This document shows, in pieces, positions 1-10,215 of a stretch of 42,401 bases of DNA. Source of the DNA: Gammaproteobacteria bacterium RIFOXYD12_FULL_61_37 (GTDB lineage: Bacteria; Pseudomonadota; Gammaproteobacteria; Chromatiales; Chromatiaceae). The stretch covers positions 1 to 42,401 of the forward strand of contig MGZB01000038.1 of NCBI GenBank assembly GCA_001801995.1, given 5' to 3'. Under the pieces are notes generated by a model. It was not told the DNA's origin, made no database searches, and saw nothing but the letters and a program-made list of their open reading frames with translations. Within the stretch, counting starts at the first letter, position 1; each line of letters starts with the position of its first letter. The position numbers and the translations under genes are program-made.

Positions 1-93
1 ACCTCCAACTTCTCGGTGGATACAATCTCAAGTCAAGCACTTGGGCTCCGAACTACGAGGGTCCCCTTCTTTTTTTCCTTTTTATAACTGACT

Positions 94-225
94 ACGGTGC
101 CCGAAGCGGCGGGAAGAAATCCCGCGCTGTATGAATTGCTGGTGTTGTTCGATGCGGTGCGTGGTGGCAGTCCACGCGAGCGAGCCTTGGCCATGCCGAT
201 GCTGGATGAGCGGCTGGCAGGATGA
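94..225 (+). pseudogene. AbiEi-like regulator, 5'-truncated C-terminal fragment
   Basis: The open frame entering from an upstream stop at 85-87 encodes about 43 residues (VPEAAGRNPALYELLVLFDA and onward to DERLAG). It aligns with the last ~43 residues of the complete gene at 1776-2336 (LYELLALFDALRAG, ending YLEERLQ). The rest of the gene, its start and its promoter are missing, so this is a remnant. Its stop codon overlaps the ATG of the next gene (ATGA at 222-225), the same overlap arrangement as in the intact second copy. Bases 1-93 to its left show nothing I recognise beyond T-rich tracts. Confidence 0.7.
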
Positions 226-926
226 ACCCCAACGACGTCAATGTGTTGATGCTGGAATCGGTTGCCCAGAGGCTGGGCGACGACCTGCTGGAAGCGTTCG
301 TGTTTGTCGGCGGCGCGGTTGCGGGCTTGCTGATTACCGACCCGGCCATGCCTTCGATTCGACCCACGGAAGATGTGGATTTGCTGGTCCAGGCCCTGAC
401 CTTGGCGGACTACCATCGCGTGGGAAAAACTTTGACGGCTCGGGGCTTTCGCCATGACATGAGCCCGGATGCGCCGATCTGCCGCTGGCGCGCGGGGGCG
501 GTGGCGGTGGATGTGATGCCCCCGGTGGAGAGCATTCTGGGGTTTTCCAATCGTTGGTATCCGTTGGCGCTGGAGACGGCTGCCCCTCAGGCATTGCCCA
601 GCGGCAGGATGATCCGTCTGGTCGCGGCCCCGGTTTTCCTGGCGACCAAATTGGAGGCATTTTCCGGGCGCGGCAATAACGACTATTTGTTCAGCCACGA
701 TCTGGGCGATTTCTTGGCGGTCATCGATGGCAGGGACAGCCTGATCGCTGAATGCCGGACCAGCCGAAGCGAATTGAGAACCTATCTTGGGGAGCGCGTT
801 GCCACCCTGCTTGCCACGCCAGCCTTCATCGAGGCGTTGCCGGGCCATATGCCGGGAGATTTGGCAAGCCAGCAGCGTCTGCCCGACCTTGAAGACAAAC
901 TGCGTGCGATAGCGCGCCAGGAGTAG
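222..926 (+). CDS. AbiEii-type nucleotidyltransferase toxin (copy 1)
   Basis: A 234-residue protein with the nucleotidyltransferase-fold signature of the AbiEii/MNT superfamily: FVFVGGAVAGLL near residue 25, then RPTEDVDLLV near residue 50, whose two aspartates are the expected metal ligands. Further conserved blocks are APVFLATKLEAF and GRGNNDYLFSHDLGDF. In AbiE systems the toxin is a nucleotidyltransferase neutralised by AbiEi, and the system gives abortive infection. The start is the ATG overlapping the stop of the truncated AbiEi-like gene, implying translational coupling. It is about half identical to the paralogue at 2333-3076, so the two are old relatives and not a recent copy. Without an intact antitoxin gene next to it, this toxin is probably silent, inactive or cross-neutralised by the second AbiEi; that is inference. 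Confidence 0.75.
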   Translation: MNPNDVNVLMLESVAQRLGDDLLEAFVFVGGAVAGLLITDPAMPSIRPTEDVDLLVQALTLADYHRVGKTLTARGFRHDMSPDAPICRWRAGAVAVDVMPPVESILGFSNRWYPLALETAAPQALPSGRMIRLVAAPVFLATKLEAFSGRGNNDYLFSHDLGDFLAVIDGRDSLIAECRTSRSELRTYLGERVATLLATPAFIEALPGHMPGDLASQQRLPDLEDKLRAIARQE

Positions 927-929
927 CGT

Positions 930-1412
930 TTGAACACCGCCACCATCGTCCAGAAACTCTGGAACTACTGCAACGTCCTGCGTGACGACGGCATGAGCTA
1001 CGGCGACTACGTCGAGCAGCTCACCTATCTGCTGTTCCTGAAGATGGCGGACGAGCGCTGCAAGCCGCCTTACAACCAGCCCAGCCCAGTGCCCAAGTCC
1101 CATGATTGGGCCAGCCTGTTGTGGCGGGACGGCGACGAGCTGTTCGACCACTACCGCCACACGCTGGAGCAACTGGGCCACCAGAAAGGCCTCCTCGGCC
1201 TGATCTTCACCAAGTCGCAGAACAAGTTTCAGGACCCGGCCAAGTTGCGGCGGTTGATCGTTGACCTGATCGACAAGGAAACCTGGGTGTCGATGAGCGC
1301 CGACGTGAAGGGCGACGCCTACGAGGGCCTGCTGGAGAAGAACGCGCAGGACACCAAGTCCGGCGCGAGCCAGTACTTCACGCCGCGCCCACCATGTTTG
1401 CCATCATCATGA
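930..1412 (+). pseudogene. hsdM: Type I methylase HsdM, N-terminal fragment (copy 1)
   Basis: TTG start (TTG AAC ACC GCC) three bases after the toxin stop. It encodes the first ~153 residues of an HsdM N6-adenine methylase: the helical N-terminal domain (WNYCNVLRDDGMSYGDYVEQ, LLFLKMADE) and the linker NAQDTKSGASQYFTPRP. Similarity to the second copy at 3073 stops at base 1390, where a 42-bp perfect palindrome begins. Translation then runs only seven more codons. All S-adenosylmethionine and NPPF motifs are missing, so the product cannot methylate. It lacks the 15-bp insertion present in copy 2. It is a remnant of an earlier module or one end of a recombination event. Confidence 0.85.
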
Positions 1413-1430
1413 TGATGGCAAACATGGTGG
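1389..1430. repeat. 42-bp perfect palindrome
   Basis: Both 21-base arms match without a mismatch or spacer. The left arm reads CCACCATGTTTGCCATCATC plus A and the centre is CATG at 1408-1411. It begins at the last base pair shared between the truncated hsdM and its full-length relative. It is not a normal rho-independent terminator, since no loop or U-tract is present. It may mark a recombination junction or the end of a small element. Confidence 0.9.
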
Positions 1431-1618
1431 CCATCTGGGGTGATGATGATCTGCGGTACGCTGTCTTGCGACATCTATAAAAATGGTGGCGCGAAGATAG
1501 TGGTGCGGCAGATATGTGGTGTGCGCAATATTTCCTCGAATAGCTGAACTATCGCGTACTCGATATATTTTCTCTGTTACGCGCCGGGCATTGCGCTAGG
1601 TTTAAGTTGGGTCAATTT

Positions 1619-1637
1619 TGCAAACCCTGGGTTTGCA
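1619..1637. repeat. Short inverted repeat upstream of the AbiE operon
   Basis: TGCAAACCC T GGGTTTGCA is a perfect 9-bp inverted repeat around one base. It lies in the 363-base non-coding stretch 1413-1775 before the second AbiE module, about 100 bp upstream of the proposed promoter. I see no gene in that stretch. The symmetry suggests a protein-binding site, but nothing identifies the protein. Confidence 0.4.
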
Positions 1638-1691
1638 TCGGTTCAAAAATTCAAACCGGCCAGATAACGACAGTCTGGTGGTCTATATGCG

Positions 1692-1771
1692 GTATGCATA
1701 CAACATATGGCAGCTTAGTATTGCCAGCTTCTTAATTTTATGTATGCTATATGCATACAGCATACGAGAAG
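1692..1771 (+). promoter_or_regulatory. AbiE operon promoter with operator-like inverted repeats
   Basis: A sigma-70-like promoter is visible as TTGCCA (1721-1726), a 16-bp spacer and TATGCT (1743-1748). Two symmetric elements surround it: the 10-bp palindrome GTATGCATAC (1692-1701) and GTATGCT/AGCATAC (1742-1748 and 1759-1765), with ATGCATAC repeated inside. The second overlaps the -10 element and the probable transcription start. AbiEi antitoxins are known to repress their own operon by binding inverted repeats in the promoter, which fits this layout. A GAGAAG ribosome site (1766-1771) precedes the ATG at 1776. Confidence 0.5.
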
Positions 1772-1775
1772 CGCT

Positions 1776-2336
1776 ATGTCATCTGAAAAATCCGTTGCGA
1801 TGAAGCGGGCGAGCGGGCGCCAGTGGGTGCTCAAACCGCAGGATCTGGCGGTCGCCTTGAAACTGGTGGCCCTGAAAGGGCAGTGGATGCCCTATGCCGT
1901 TTTGGCCGACGTCATGCGAATGTCTCGCTTTGAGGCGCACGCCGCTGTGCAGCGTTTGACGGCTGCGCGGCTGGTGGCGTTGGTCGATGGTCAGCCCGGG
2001 CCGGTATTGGCGGCGCTGCGCGGATTCGTGATTTACGGGGCGCCGTATGCCTATCCGGCCGTGCGGGGCGAAATCACGATCGGCTTCCCAACGGTCTACG
2101 GCGTTTCTCCGCTCAAGGAGATGATCGTCGCGTCGAACGAGCCGCCTCCGGTGTGGCCGCATCCCGAAGGTATCGCGCGGGGGCCGGGCTTGCTGCCTTT
2201 GTACGAGAACCTGCCGCTGGCGGCACGGGAAGACCCCGTGCTCTATGAGTTGCTGGCCTTGTTCGATGCGTTGAGGGCCGGGCAGGCAAGGGAGCGCGAA
2301 CTGGCCCGTAAATACCTTGAGGAACGTTTGCAGTGA
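1776..2336 (+). CDS. AbiEi-like antitoxin/transcriptional regulator
   Basis: A 186-residue protein with a basic N-terminus and a probable winged helix-turn-helix at residues ~15-75 (VLKPQDLAVALKLVALKG, then MRMSRFEAHAAVQRLTAARL). A central region (YGAPYAYPAVRGEI, FPTVYGVSPLKEM) and a charged C-terminal helix follow. It sits directly before, and overlaps by four bases (GTGA), a nucleotidyltransferase toxin, so the role of antitoxin and autorepressor is inferred from position and DNA-binding fold. The ATG at 1776 was chosen because GAGAAG precedes it and the promoter -10 lies about 30 bases upstream. Promoter symmetry overlapping -10 fits autoregulation. The protein does not show all classical AbiEi landmarks, so it may belong to a related antitoxin family. 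Confidence 0.6.
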   Translation: MSSEKSVAMKRASGRQWVLKPQDLAVALKLVALKGQWMPYAVLADVMRMSRFEAHAAVQRLTAARLVALVDGQPGPVLAALRGFVIYGAPYAYPAVRGEITIGFPTVYGVSPLKEMIVASNEPPPVWPHPEGIARGPGLLPLYENLPLAAREDPVLYELLALFDALRAGQARERELARKYLEERLQ

Positions 2337-3076
2337 GCGAGAATGTTTTCAGGATGGATGATCCGAACCTGCCGATTTTGATGCTGATCGCAAAATCGCT
2401 GGGGGACTTGTGCGATTCGCTGGTTTTCGTGGGCGGGTGCGCGACGGGCTTGCTCCTGACTACGCCGCGCGCCCAGGCTATCCGGGCTACGCAGGATGTG
2501 GATGTGGTGGTGCATGCCATTTCCACCGCCGATTACCACGCGATGGAAAAGGCGGTCGAAGCGCGTGGCTTCAAGCATGATCTTTCGCCCGAGGCGCCGA
2601 TCTGCCGCTGGGTGTTGCACGGCATTGCGCTCGACCTGATGCCCAGCCAGCCCGGCATACTGGGGTTTCATAACCGCTGGTATCCCCTGGCCATTGAAAC
2701 CGCTGCGCGGATCAATCTGCCGAATGGCCTGGATATCCGGCTGATTACAGCCCCGGTATTTGTGGCAACGAAGTTCGAGGCTTTTCATGGCCGGGGTAAC
2801 AACGACTATCTCGCCAGCCATGACCTCGAAGACATTATTACGGTGGTCGATGGACGACCTGAGTTGCTGCAGGAGATTGATCAAGCGGATGGCGAATTGC
2901 GGCGCTATATCGCGGCTGAGATCAATACCTTGCTCGGAGATCGCAACTTTCTGATGGCGCTGCCCGGACATCTTCCCGGCGATGCCGCCAGCCAGGCACG
3001 CCTGCCTGAATTGATCCGCCGCATGCGGGCAATCGGCAACATGAGTCAAGAAAAGAATAAGGAACCCACGCAGTGA
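2333..3076 (+). CDS. AbiEii-type nucleotidyltransferase toxin (copy 2)
   Basis: A 247-residue nucleotidyltransferase-like protein. Motifs are LVFVGGCATGLL (residues ~32-43), IRATQDVDVVV with the paired aspartates (~50-60), EAPICRW, GFHNRWYPLAIETA and APVFVATKFEAF. It starts with GTG inside the stop of the upstream regulator and its own stop overlaps the GTG start of hsdM, so all three genes are probably translated from one message. Transcriptional and translational coupling of an AbiE-like TA pair to a type I methylase is an unusual arrangement. The toxin would act in the cytoplasm, and AbiEii-family enzymes transfer nucleotides; its target cannot be read from sequence. All visible active-site residues are kept, so it may be functional. 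Confidence 0.75.
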   Translation: MSENVFRMDDPNLPILMLIAKSLGDLCDSLVFVGGCATGLLLTTPRAQAIRATQDVDVVVHAISTADYHAMEKAVEARGFKHDLSPEAPICRWVLHGIALDLMPSQPGILGFHNRWYPLAIETAARINLPNGLDIRLITAPVFVATKFEAFHGRGNNDYLASHDLEDIITVVDGRPELLQEIDQADGELRRYIAAEINTLLGDRNFLMALPGHLPGDAASQARLPELIRRMRAIGNMSQEKNKEPTQ

Positions 3077-4576
3077 ACACCGCAACCATCGTCCAGAAAC
3101 TCTGGAACTACTGCAACGTCCTGCGCGACGACGGCATGAGCTACGGCGACTACGTCGAGCAGCTCACCTATCTGCTGTTCCTGAAGATGGCCGATGAGCG
3201 CAGCCGGCAGCCCTACAACCAGGCCAGCCCGGTGCCCGCCGGCTATGACTGGGCGAGCCTGTTGAGGAAGGACGGCGACGAGCTGTTCGACCACTACCGC
3301 CACACCCTGGAACAACTGGGCAGGCAGAAAGGCCTGCTCGGCCTGATCTTCAACAAGTCGCAGAACAAGTTCCAGGACCCGGCCAAGCTGCGGCGGCTGA
3401 TCGTGGACCTGATCGATAAGCCTGGAAGACCCGGGGAAACCTGGGTGTCGATGAGCGCCGACGTGAAGGGCGACGCCTACGAGGGCCTGCTGGAGAAGAA
3501 CGCGCAGGACACCAAGTCGGGCGCGGGCCAGTACTTCACGCCGCGCCCGCTGATCCAGGCGATTGTCGATGCGATGGCGCCCCGGCCCGGCGAGACTATC
3601 TCCGACCCGGCCTGCGGCACCGGCGGCTTTCTGCTGGCGGCGCACGACTATGTGGTGAAGCATTACCCCAACATGACTTCGGCGGAGAAGAAGAAACTGC
3701 GCGGGGAAAGCTTCAAGGGCTGGGAACTGGTGCAGGCCACCGCCCGGCTGTGCGCCATGAACATGCTGCTGCATGGCATCGGCAGCCAGGAGTTCGAGCC
3801 GATTGCGGTGGGCGATTCGCTGGCCGCCGACCCCGGCGAGCGCTTCGACCTGGTGCTGACCAATCCGCCCTTCGGCAAGAAGAGCAGCACGACCATCGTG
3901 GGCGAGGAGGGCAAGGTCAGCAAGGAGCGCGACACCGTCGAGCGTGACGACTTCTGGGCCACCACCTCGAACAAGCAGCTCAACTTCGTCCAGCACGTGA
4001 AGACGCTGCTGAAGCAGAACGGCCGCGCGGCCCTGGTGCTGCCGGACAACGTGCTGTTCGAAGGCGGGGCAGGCGAGACCATCCGCCGCAAACTGCTGCA
4101 CGACTGCGACGTCCACACCCTGCTGCGCCTGCCCACCGGCCTGTTCTACGCCCAGGGCGTGAAGGCGAACGTGCTGTTCTTCGACAAGAAGGCCCGCCGC
4201 CAAAACCCTGTGGACCAAGAAGCTGTGGATCTACGACCTGCGCACCAACATGCACTTCACGCTCAAGACCGATCCGCTGAAGCGGGAGGATCTGGATGAG
4301 TTCGTGCGGTGTTACAAGCCGGAGAACCGGCATGATCGCAAGGCCACGTGGTCGGAGAAAACCCCCGACGGCCGCTGGCGCGCCTACGACTACGAAGACC
4401 TTGTCAACCGCGACAAGGCCAGCCTGGACATCTTCTGGTTGAGGGATGAATCGCTGTCGGATTCCGACACCCTGCCCGCGCCAGAGATCATTGCTGCAGA
4501 GATCGTCGAAGACCTGGAGGCGGCACTGGAACAATTCAGGGAGATTCTCGTGGATTTATCCCCTGCCAATGCCTAG
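3073..4576 (+). pseudogene. hsdM: Type I restriction-modification methylase HsdM, frameshifted
   Basis: Starts GTG AAC ACC GCA and reads through the HsdM helical domain, the SAM-binding block (DPACGTGGFLLAAHDYV, residues ~177-193) and the catalytic NPPF motif (LVLTNPPFGKKSS, ~261). The frame breaks near 4190-4196. GAC AAG AAG is followed by an extra G before CCC GCC GCC, after which the correct C-terminus (KTLWTKKLWIYDLRTNMHF to the end at 4576) lies in another frame. Removing one G restores a full-length ~500-residue HsdM. The change is either a sequencing error or a real inactivating frameshift. A 15-bp insertion (PGRPG, ~3421-3435), absent from copy 1, lies in the N-terminal region. No hsdS or hsdR follows; a mobile element begins at the stop codon. 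Confidence 0.85.
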
Positions 4577-4741
4577 CAGCCTGTCGGACTTAACGCTGTT
4601 TGGCTGCAAATCCCCGGAGAGCGATCAACTCAGCTTATCGAACTCGTTAAATAGCGCCACTATTCGCCTCGTTCGATAAAGCTGATTTGATTCGCTCCCG
4701 GTGATTTTCGCTTCAAACGGTTAAGTCCGACAGGCTGCTAG
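4573..4741. mobile_element. 169-bp MITE-like hairpin element
   Basis: Perfect 22-bp terminal inverted repeats (CTAGCAGCCTGTCGGACTTA plus AC at 4573-4594, complement at 4720-4741). The whole interior is an imperfect palindrome, for example GCGATCAACTCAGCTTATCG facing the complement of CGATAAAGCTGATTTGATTC. There is no coding capacity. CTAG occurs at both ends and may be a 4-bp target duplication. IS701-family elements are known to prefer YTAR targets of 4 bp, and an IS701-type transposase remnant abuts it, so a non-autonomous IS701 derivative is plausible. The left end overlaps the last codons of hsdM, including its TAG stop. Confidence 0.8.
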
Positions 4742-4743
4742 TT

Positions 4744-5449
4744 CTACTTTGTCACATTCATCGCCTTGACAAGCGGAACAATTTCGCATTTGCACTGGAA
4801 GTTCAGCCAGTAGCAACCATGGCATCGGCGCGTTCCTGTTTGCAATAGGCTGCATCGATGGAAGCCTGTCGCTTGCGGTGGCGGACGGATACGCCGAATG
4901 TTGTCGAAGCCGCCTTCCAGCAGGAACAGCATCGCCTTCGCCACCAGTGTCATGTGGTGATGCCAGGACTTCCAGCCGTGCGCTTGGTAATGACCTATCC
5001 CGACCTGCCCCTTGGCGTCCTGGAACTGCCACTTGATCCAGTAGCGCTGGCTTTGCATCTGCCTCCGGTTGCCGGGCCACCCAGTCACGGGCTTCTATCG
5101 CTTCACTCCGTGCTTGCAGCCGACGAGGTACGCGGCCACGCGGCCCCTGGCGCTCTAGCACCTTCGGCTCGGGGTCTTCCCGGTACAGCCGCTGGTCGCT
5201 GTGGATGTCGATCAGGAAACACTCGCCGTCGTCGTCCAGCGCCCGCAGGAAGGCGGGATCGTTGCCGTACAGTCCGTCCGCACCCACCCAGGTAAACCGG
5301 ATGCCTTGCCGACGCTGGTGGCGCACCATCTCCAAGGCCAGTTCCGTCTTGCTCTTGGGCACCTGCTGTTCCTTCGGCACCCCCACCGCCGAACAGCGAT
5401 CCGGGTCGGAGGTCCAGGAGGTCGGCAAGATGATGGGGTTTATATACAA
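4744..5449 (-). pseudogene. IS701-family transposase remnant
   Basis: Reading on the minus strand, the frame ending at 5449 carries WTSDPDRCSAVGVPKEQ, then FTWVGADGLYGNDPAFLRAL and IDIHSDQRLYREDPEP, the DDE-domain core of IS701-type transposases. The frame is lost around 5080-5120. The expected C-terminus continues in another frame as QFQDAKGQVGIGHYQAHGWK followed by SWHHHMTLVAKAMLFLLEGG. The N-terminal ~150 residues are absent beyond 5449. It is therefore a 5'-truncated and frameshifted copy that cannot make transposase. Its 3' end runs into the 169-bp hairpin element. Confidence 0.85.
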
Positions 5450-5773
5450 TCCACTATAGAATCAAGAAGATAAATGTGACAGGGTAGAAATAACCGAACG
5501 AATCGATCCGAGCGAGATTCCAGAGAACTCCGTTGGGAGCGACCTCTTCTGTCCCCTGCGGCCCGATTAGAGGTCCCATTAAAGTCTTGAGGCGCTCCCC
5601 GGATGACCCTGTGGGTTCAATACCCGATGATGTGATGACAATCCCTTGGAATTACGACATTATTGGCCGCTATATCCATTCGACTCTTAAGGAAACCGCT
5701 AAAAATCCCATCCCTGTGATTTTTAGCGGCGGGTTGTTGGAGATGGAGTTTCTTTCAAGGTCTAGGGGGCCGG
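5450..5773. other. Non-coding junction between the IS remnant and uvrY
   Basis: No convincing gene in 324 bases. The only strong structure is a 12-bp perfect inverted repeat, CCGCTAAAAATC (5696-5707) and GATTTTTAGCGG (5718-5729), with a 10-base loop. It lacks a U-run on the plus strand, so it is a weak terminator candidate or a regulatory hairpin 45 bp upstream of the uvrY start. Some of the sequence is probably decayed insertion-sequence DNA. Confidence 0.5.
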
Positions 5774-6421
5774 GTGATCCAGGTTTTGGTGGTTGATGAC
5801 CATGAGTTGGTCCGAACCGGGTTTCGCCGGATTCTCGAATCCTCCGACGAGTTTGAGGTCGCCGGTGAGGCCTCGAACGGCGAGGATGCGCTGAAACTGG
5901 TCGCCAGTCTCAGCCCCTCGGTTGTCTTGATGGATGTGCTGATGCCCGGCATGGGTGGCATCGCGGCAACCGGCCATATCTCCCGGACCTTTCCAGACAC
6001 CAAGGTCATTGCCCTGAGCGTGCAGTTCGCGTCGCCTTTTCCCAGTCAGATGAGCGAGGCCGGTGCCCTGGGTTATCTGACGAAGGGTTGTTCGGCGGAA
6101 GAGCTGTTCGAGGCCATCCGCACGGTGAACCGGGGGCAGCCCTATATCGCCACGGAGCTGGCTCGCAGCCTTTCGATGGCCATCTTGAGCGGTAAGGAAG
6201 AGTCCGCCCCCTTCCTCGATCTGACCCAGCGCGAGTTGCAGGTGCTGATGATGATCGTGCAAGGGGTGAAGACCCAGGATATCGCCGACAACCTTTTCCT
6301 CAGCCCCAAGACCGTCAGCACCTACAGGTACCGGCTGTATGGAAAGCTCGGGGTGAAGACGGACGTGGATCTTACCCACCTGGCCATCCGCCATGGCATG
6401 TTGGGGGGCAGCCCGGATTGA
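5774..6421 (+). CDS. uvrY: Response regulator of the UvrY/GacA type
   Basis: A 215-residue NarL/FixJ-type regulator. The receiver domain (residues 1-120) has acidic residues VVDDHE, the phosphoacceptor Asp in VVLMDVLMPGMGG (~54) and the lysine in YLTKG (~103). The C-terminal LuxR-type helix-turn-helix reads LTQRELQVLMMIVQGVKTQD and LSPKTVSTYRYRLYGKL. In gammaproteobacteria uvrY/gacA precedes uvrC, and uvrC-pgsA-tRNAs follow here after an insertion, which supports the name over a generic NarL regulator. UvrY is activated by the BarA/GacS kinase and switches on small RNAs that titrate CsrA. GTG start with AGGGGG four bases upstream. Its stop overlaps the TTG start of the next gene. Confidence 0.85.
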   Translation: MIQVLVVDDHELVRTGFRRILESSDEFEVAGEASNGEDALKLVASLSPSVVLMDVLMPGMGGIAATGHISRTFPDTKVIALSVQFASPFPSQMSEAGALGYLTKGCSAEELFEAIRTVNRGQPYIATELARSLSMAILSGKEESAPFLDLTQRELQVLMMIVQGVKTQDIADNLFLSPKTVSTYRYRLYGKLGVKTDVDLTHLAIRHGMLGGSPD

Positions 6422-7059
6422 GCCAGACGATCGCGATGTTTGACCCCGCCTGTTCCGCCTGCTCCCGGCTCTCTGCCTTTCTCGCCCAGGTCCAAGCCGA
6501 TAACCCTGGATACCACGCCGCGCCGGTCGCCCCCTTCGGCGATCCGAATCCCCGTCTGCTGATCGTCGGCCTGGCGCCCGGCATGCACGGTGCCAACCGC
6601 ACCGGGCGGCCTTTCACCGGAGACCATGCGGGCATCCTGTTGTACGCCACCCTGCATGAATTCGGCTTTGCCAGCGGGCCGGAATCCGTCTCCCGCGATG
6701 ACGGTCTGAGGCTGATCGATTGCCGCATCACCAATGCCGTCAAGTGCCTGCCGCCGCAAAACAAGCCCAATGGGGACGAGATCCGTCGTTGCAACGGGTT
6801 CCTCGCGGCAGAAATCAAGGCACTGCCGGCTGGGGCGCTCATCCTGGCCCTGGGGTCCATCGCCCACAACGCCGTACTCAGGGCCGTGGGGGAGCGTGCC
6901 TCTCTCCATTCCTTCGGCCACGGCAGGGAGCATCCGGTCGCCGGAAGGCTGCTGCTCGACTCCTACCATTGCAGCCGCTACAACACCCAAACCCGCCGCC
7001 TGACACCCGAGATGTTCCGCGCCGTCTTTGCCCGAGCAAGGGCCCTAATCAAAATGTAA
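6418..7059 (+). CDS. Uracil-DNA glycosylase, family 5 (UdgB-like)
   Basis: A 213-residue base-excision repair enzyme that removes uracil, and often other deaminated bases, from DNA. The signature GLAPGMHGANRTGRPFTGD (residues ~52-70) is typical of family 5 enzymes, which lack the polar catalytic residue of classical UDGs. The C-terminal DSYHCSRYNTQTRRLT matches the second motif (H-P-S-like region). Cysteines in CSAC (~12-15), NAVKCLPP and RRCNGFL fit the [4Fe-4S] cluster. The TTG at 6418 overlaps the uvrY stop; an ATG at 6436 is an alternative start. It probably shares the uvrY transcript and sits next to another repair gene, uvrC. Confidence 0.85.
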   Translation: MSQTIAMFDPACSACSRLSAFLAQVQADNPGYHAAPVAPFGDPNPRLLIVGLAPGMHGANRTGRPFTGDHAGILLYATLHEFGFASGPESVSRDDGLRLIDCRITNAVKCLPPQNKPNGDEIRRCNGFLAAEIKALPAGALILALGSIAHNAVLRAVGERASLHSFGHGREHPVAGRLLLDSYHCSRYNTQTRRLTPEMFRAVFARARALIKM

Positions 7060-7085
7060 CTATTCAGCCCAATTCGGGAGTTACC

Positions 7086-7201
7086 TTACCCCCTCCCCCT
7101 TTGAGGGGGAGGGTTGGGGAGGGGGTAAGAGGTCGATTCGGGCAGAGGTGCCCGATCTACGCCCAGCCCTCCCCCCAACCCCCTCCCGAAGGGAGGGGGA
7201 G
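7086..7201. repeat. G/C-tract intergenic hairpin pair
   Basis: Two related hairpins lie between convergent genes (7060-7251). The first has a 13-bp stem, TTACCCCCTCCCC-type arm at 7086-7098 pairing with GGGGAGGGGGTAA at 7116-7128. The second (about 7166-7201) is an inverted relative with CCCCCTCCC/GGGAGGGGG around GAA. Runs of G or C on each strand could also form G-quadruplexes. This type of G/C-rich dispersed repeat is common between genes in many bacteria. It may act as a bidirectional terminator here. Confidence 0.7.
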
Positions 7202-7251
7202 CTGAATAACCACATCTAATCTAAATTCCTTGCTTAACCGCCTGACCGTGG

Positions 7252-10215
<2,964 letters not shown>

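Noticed and set aside
1618-1803. 61-residue open frame before the AbiEi-like gene
   Set aside because: It covers the promoter and operator repeats and has no ribosome site or homology that I can see.
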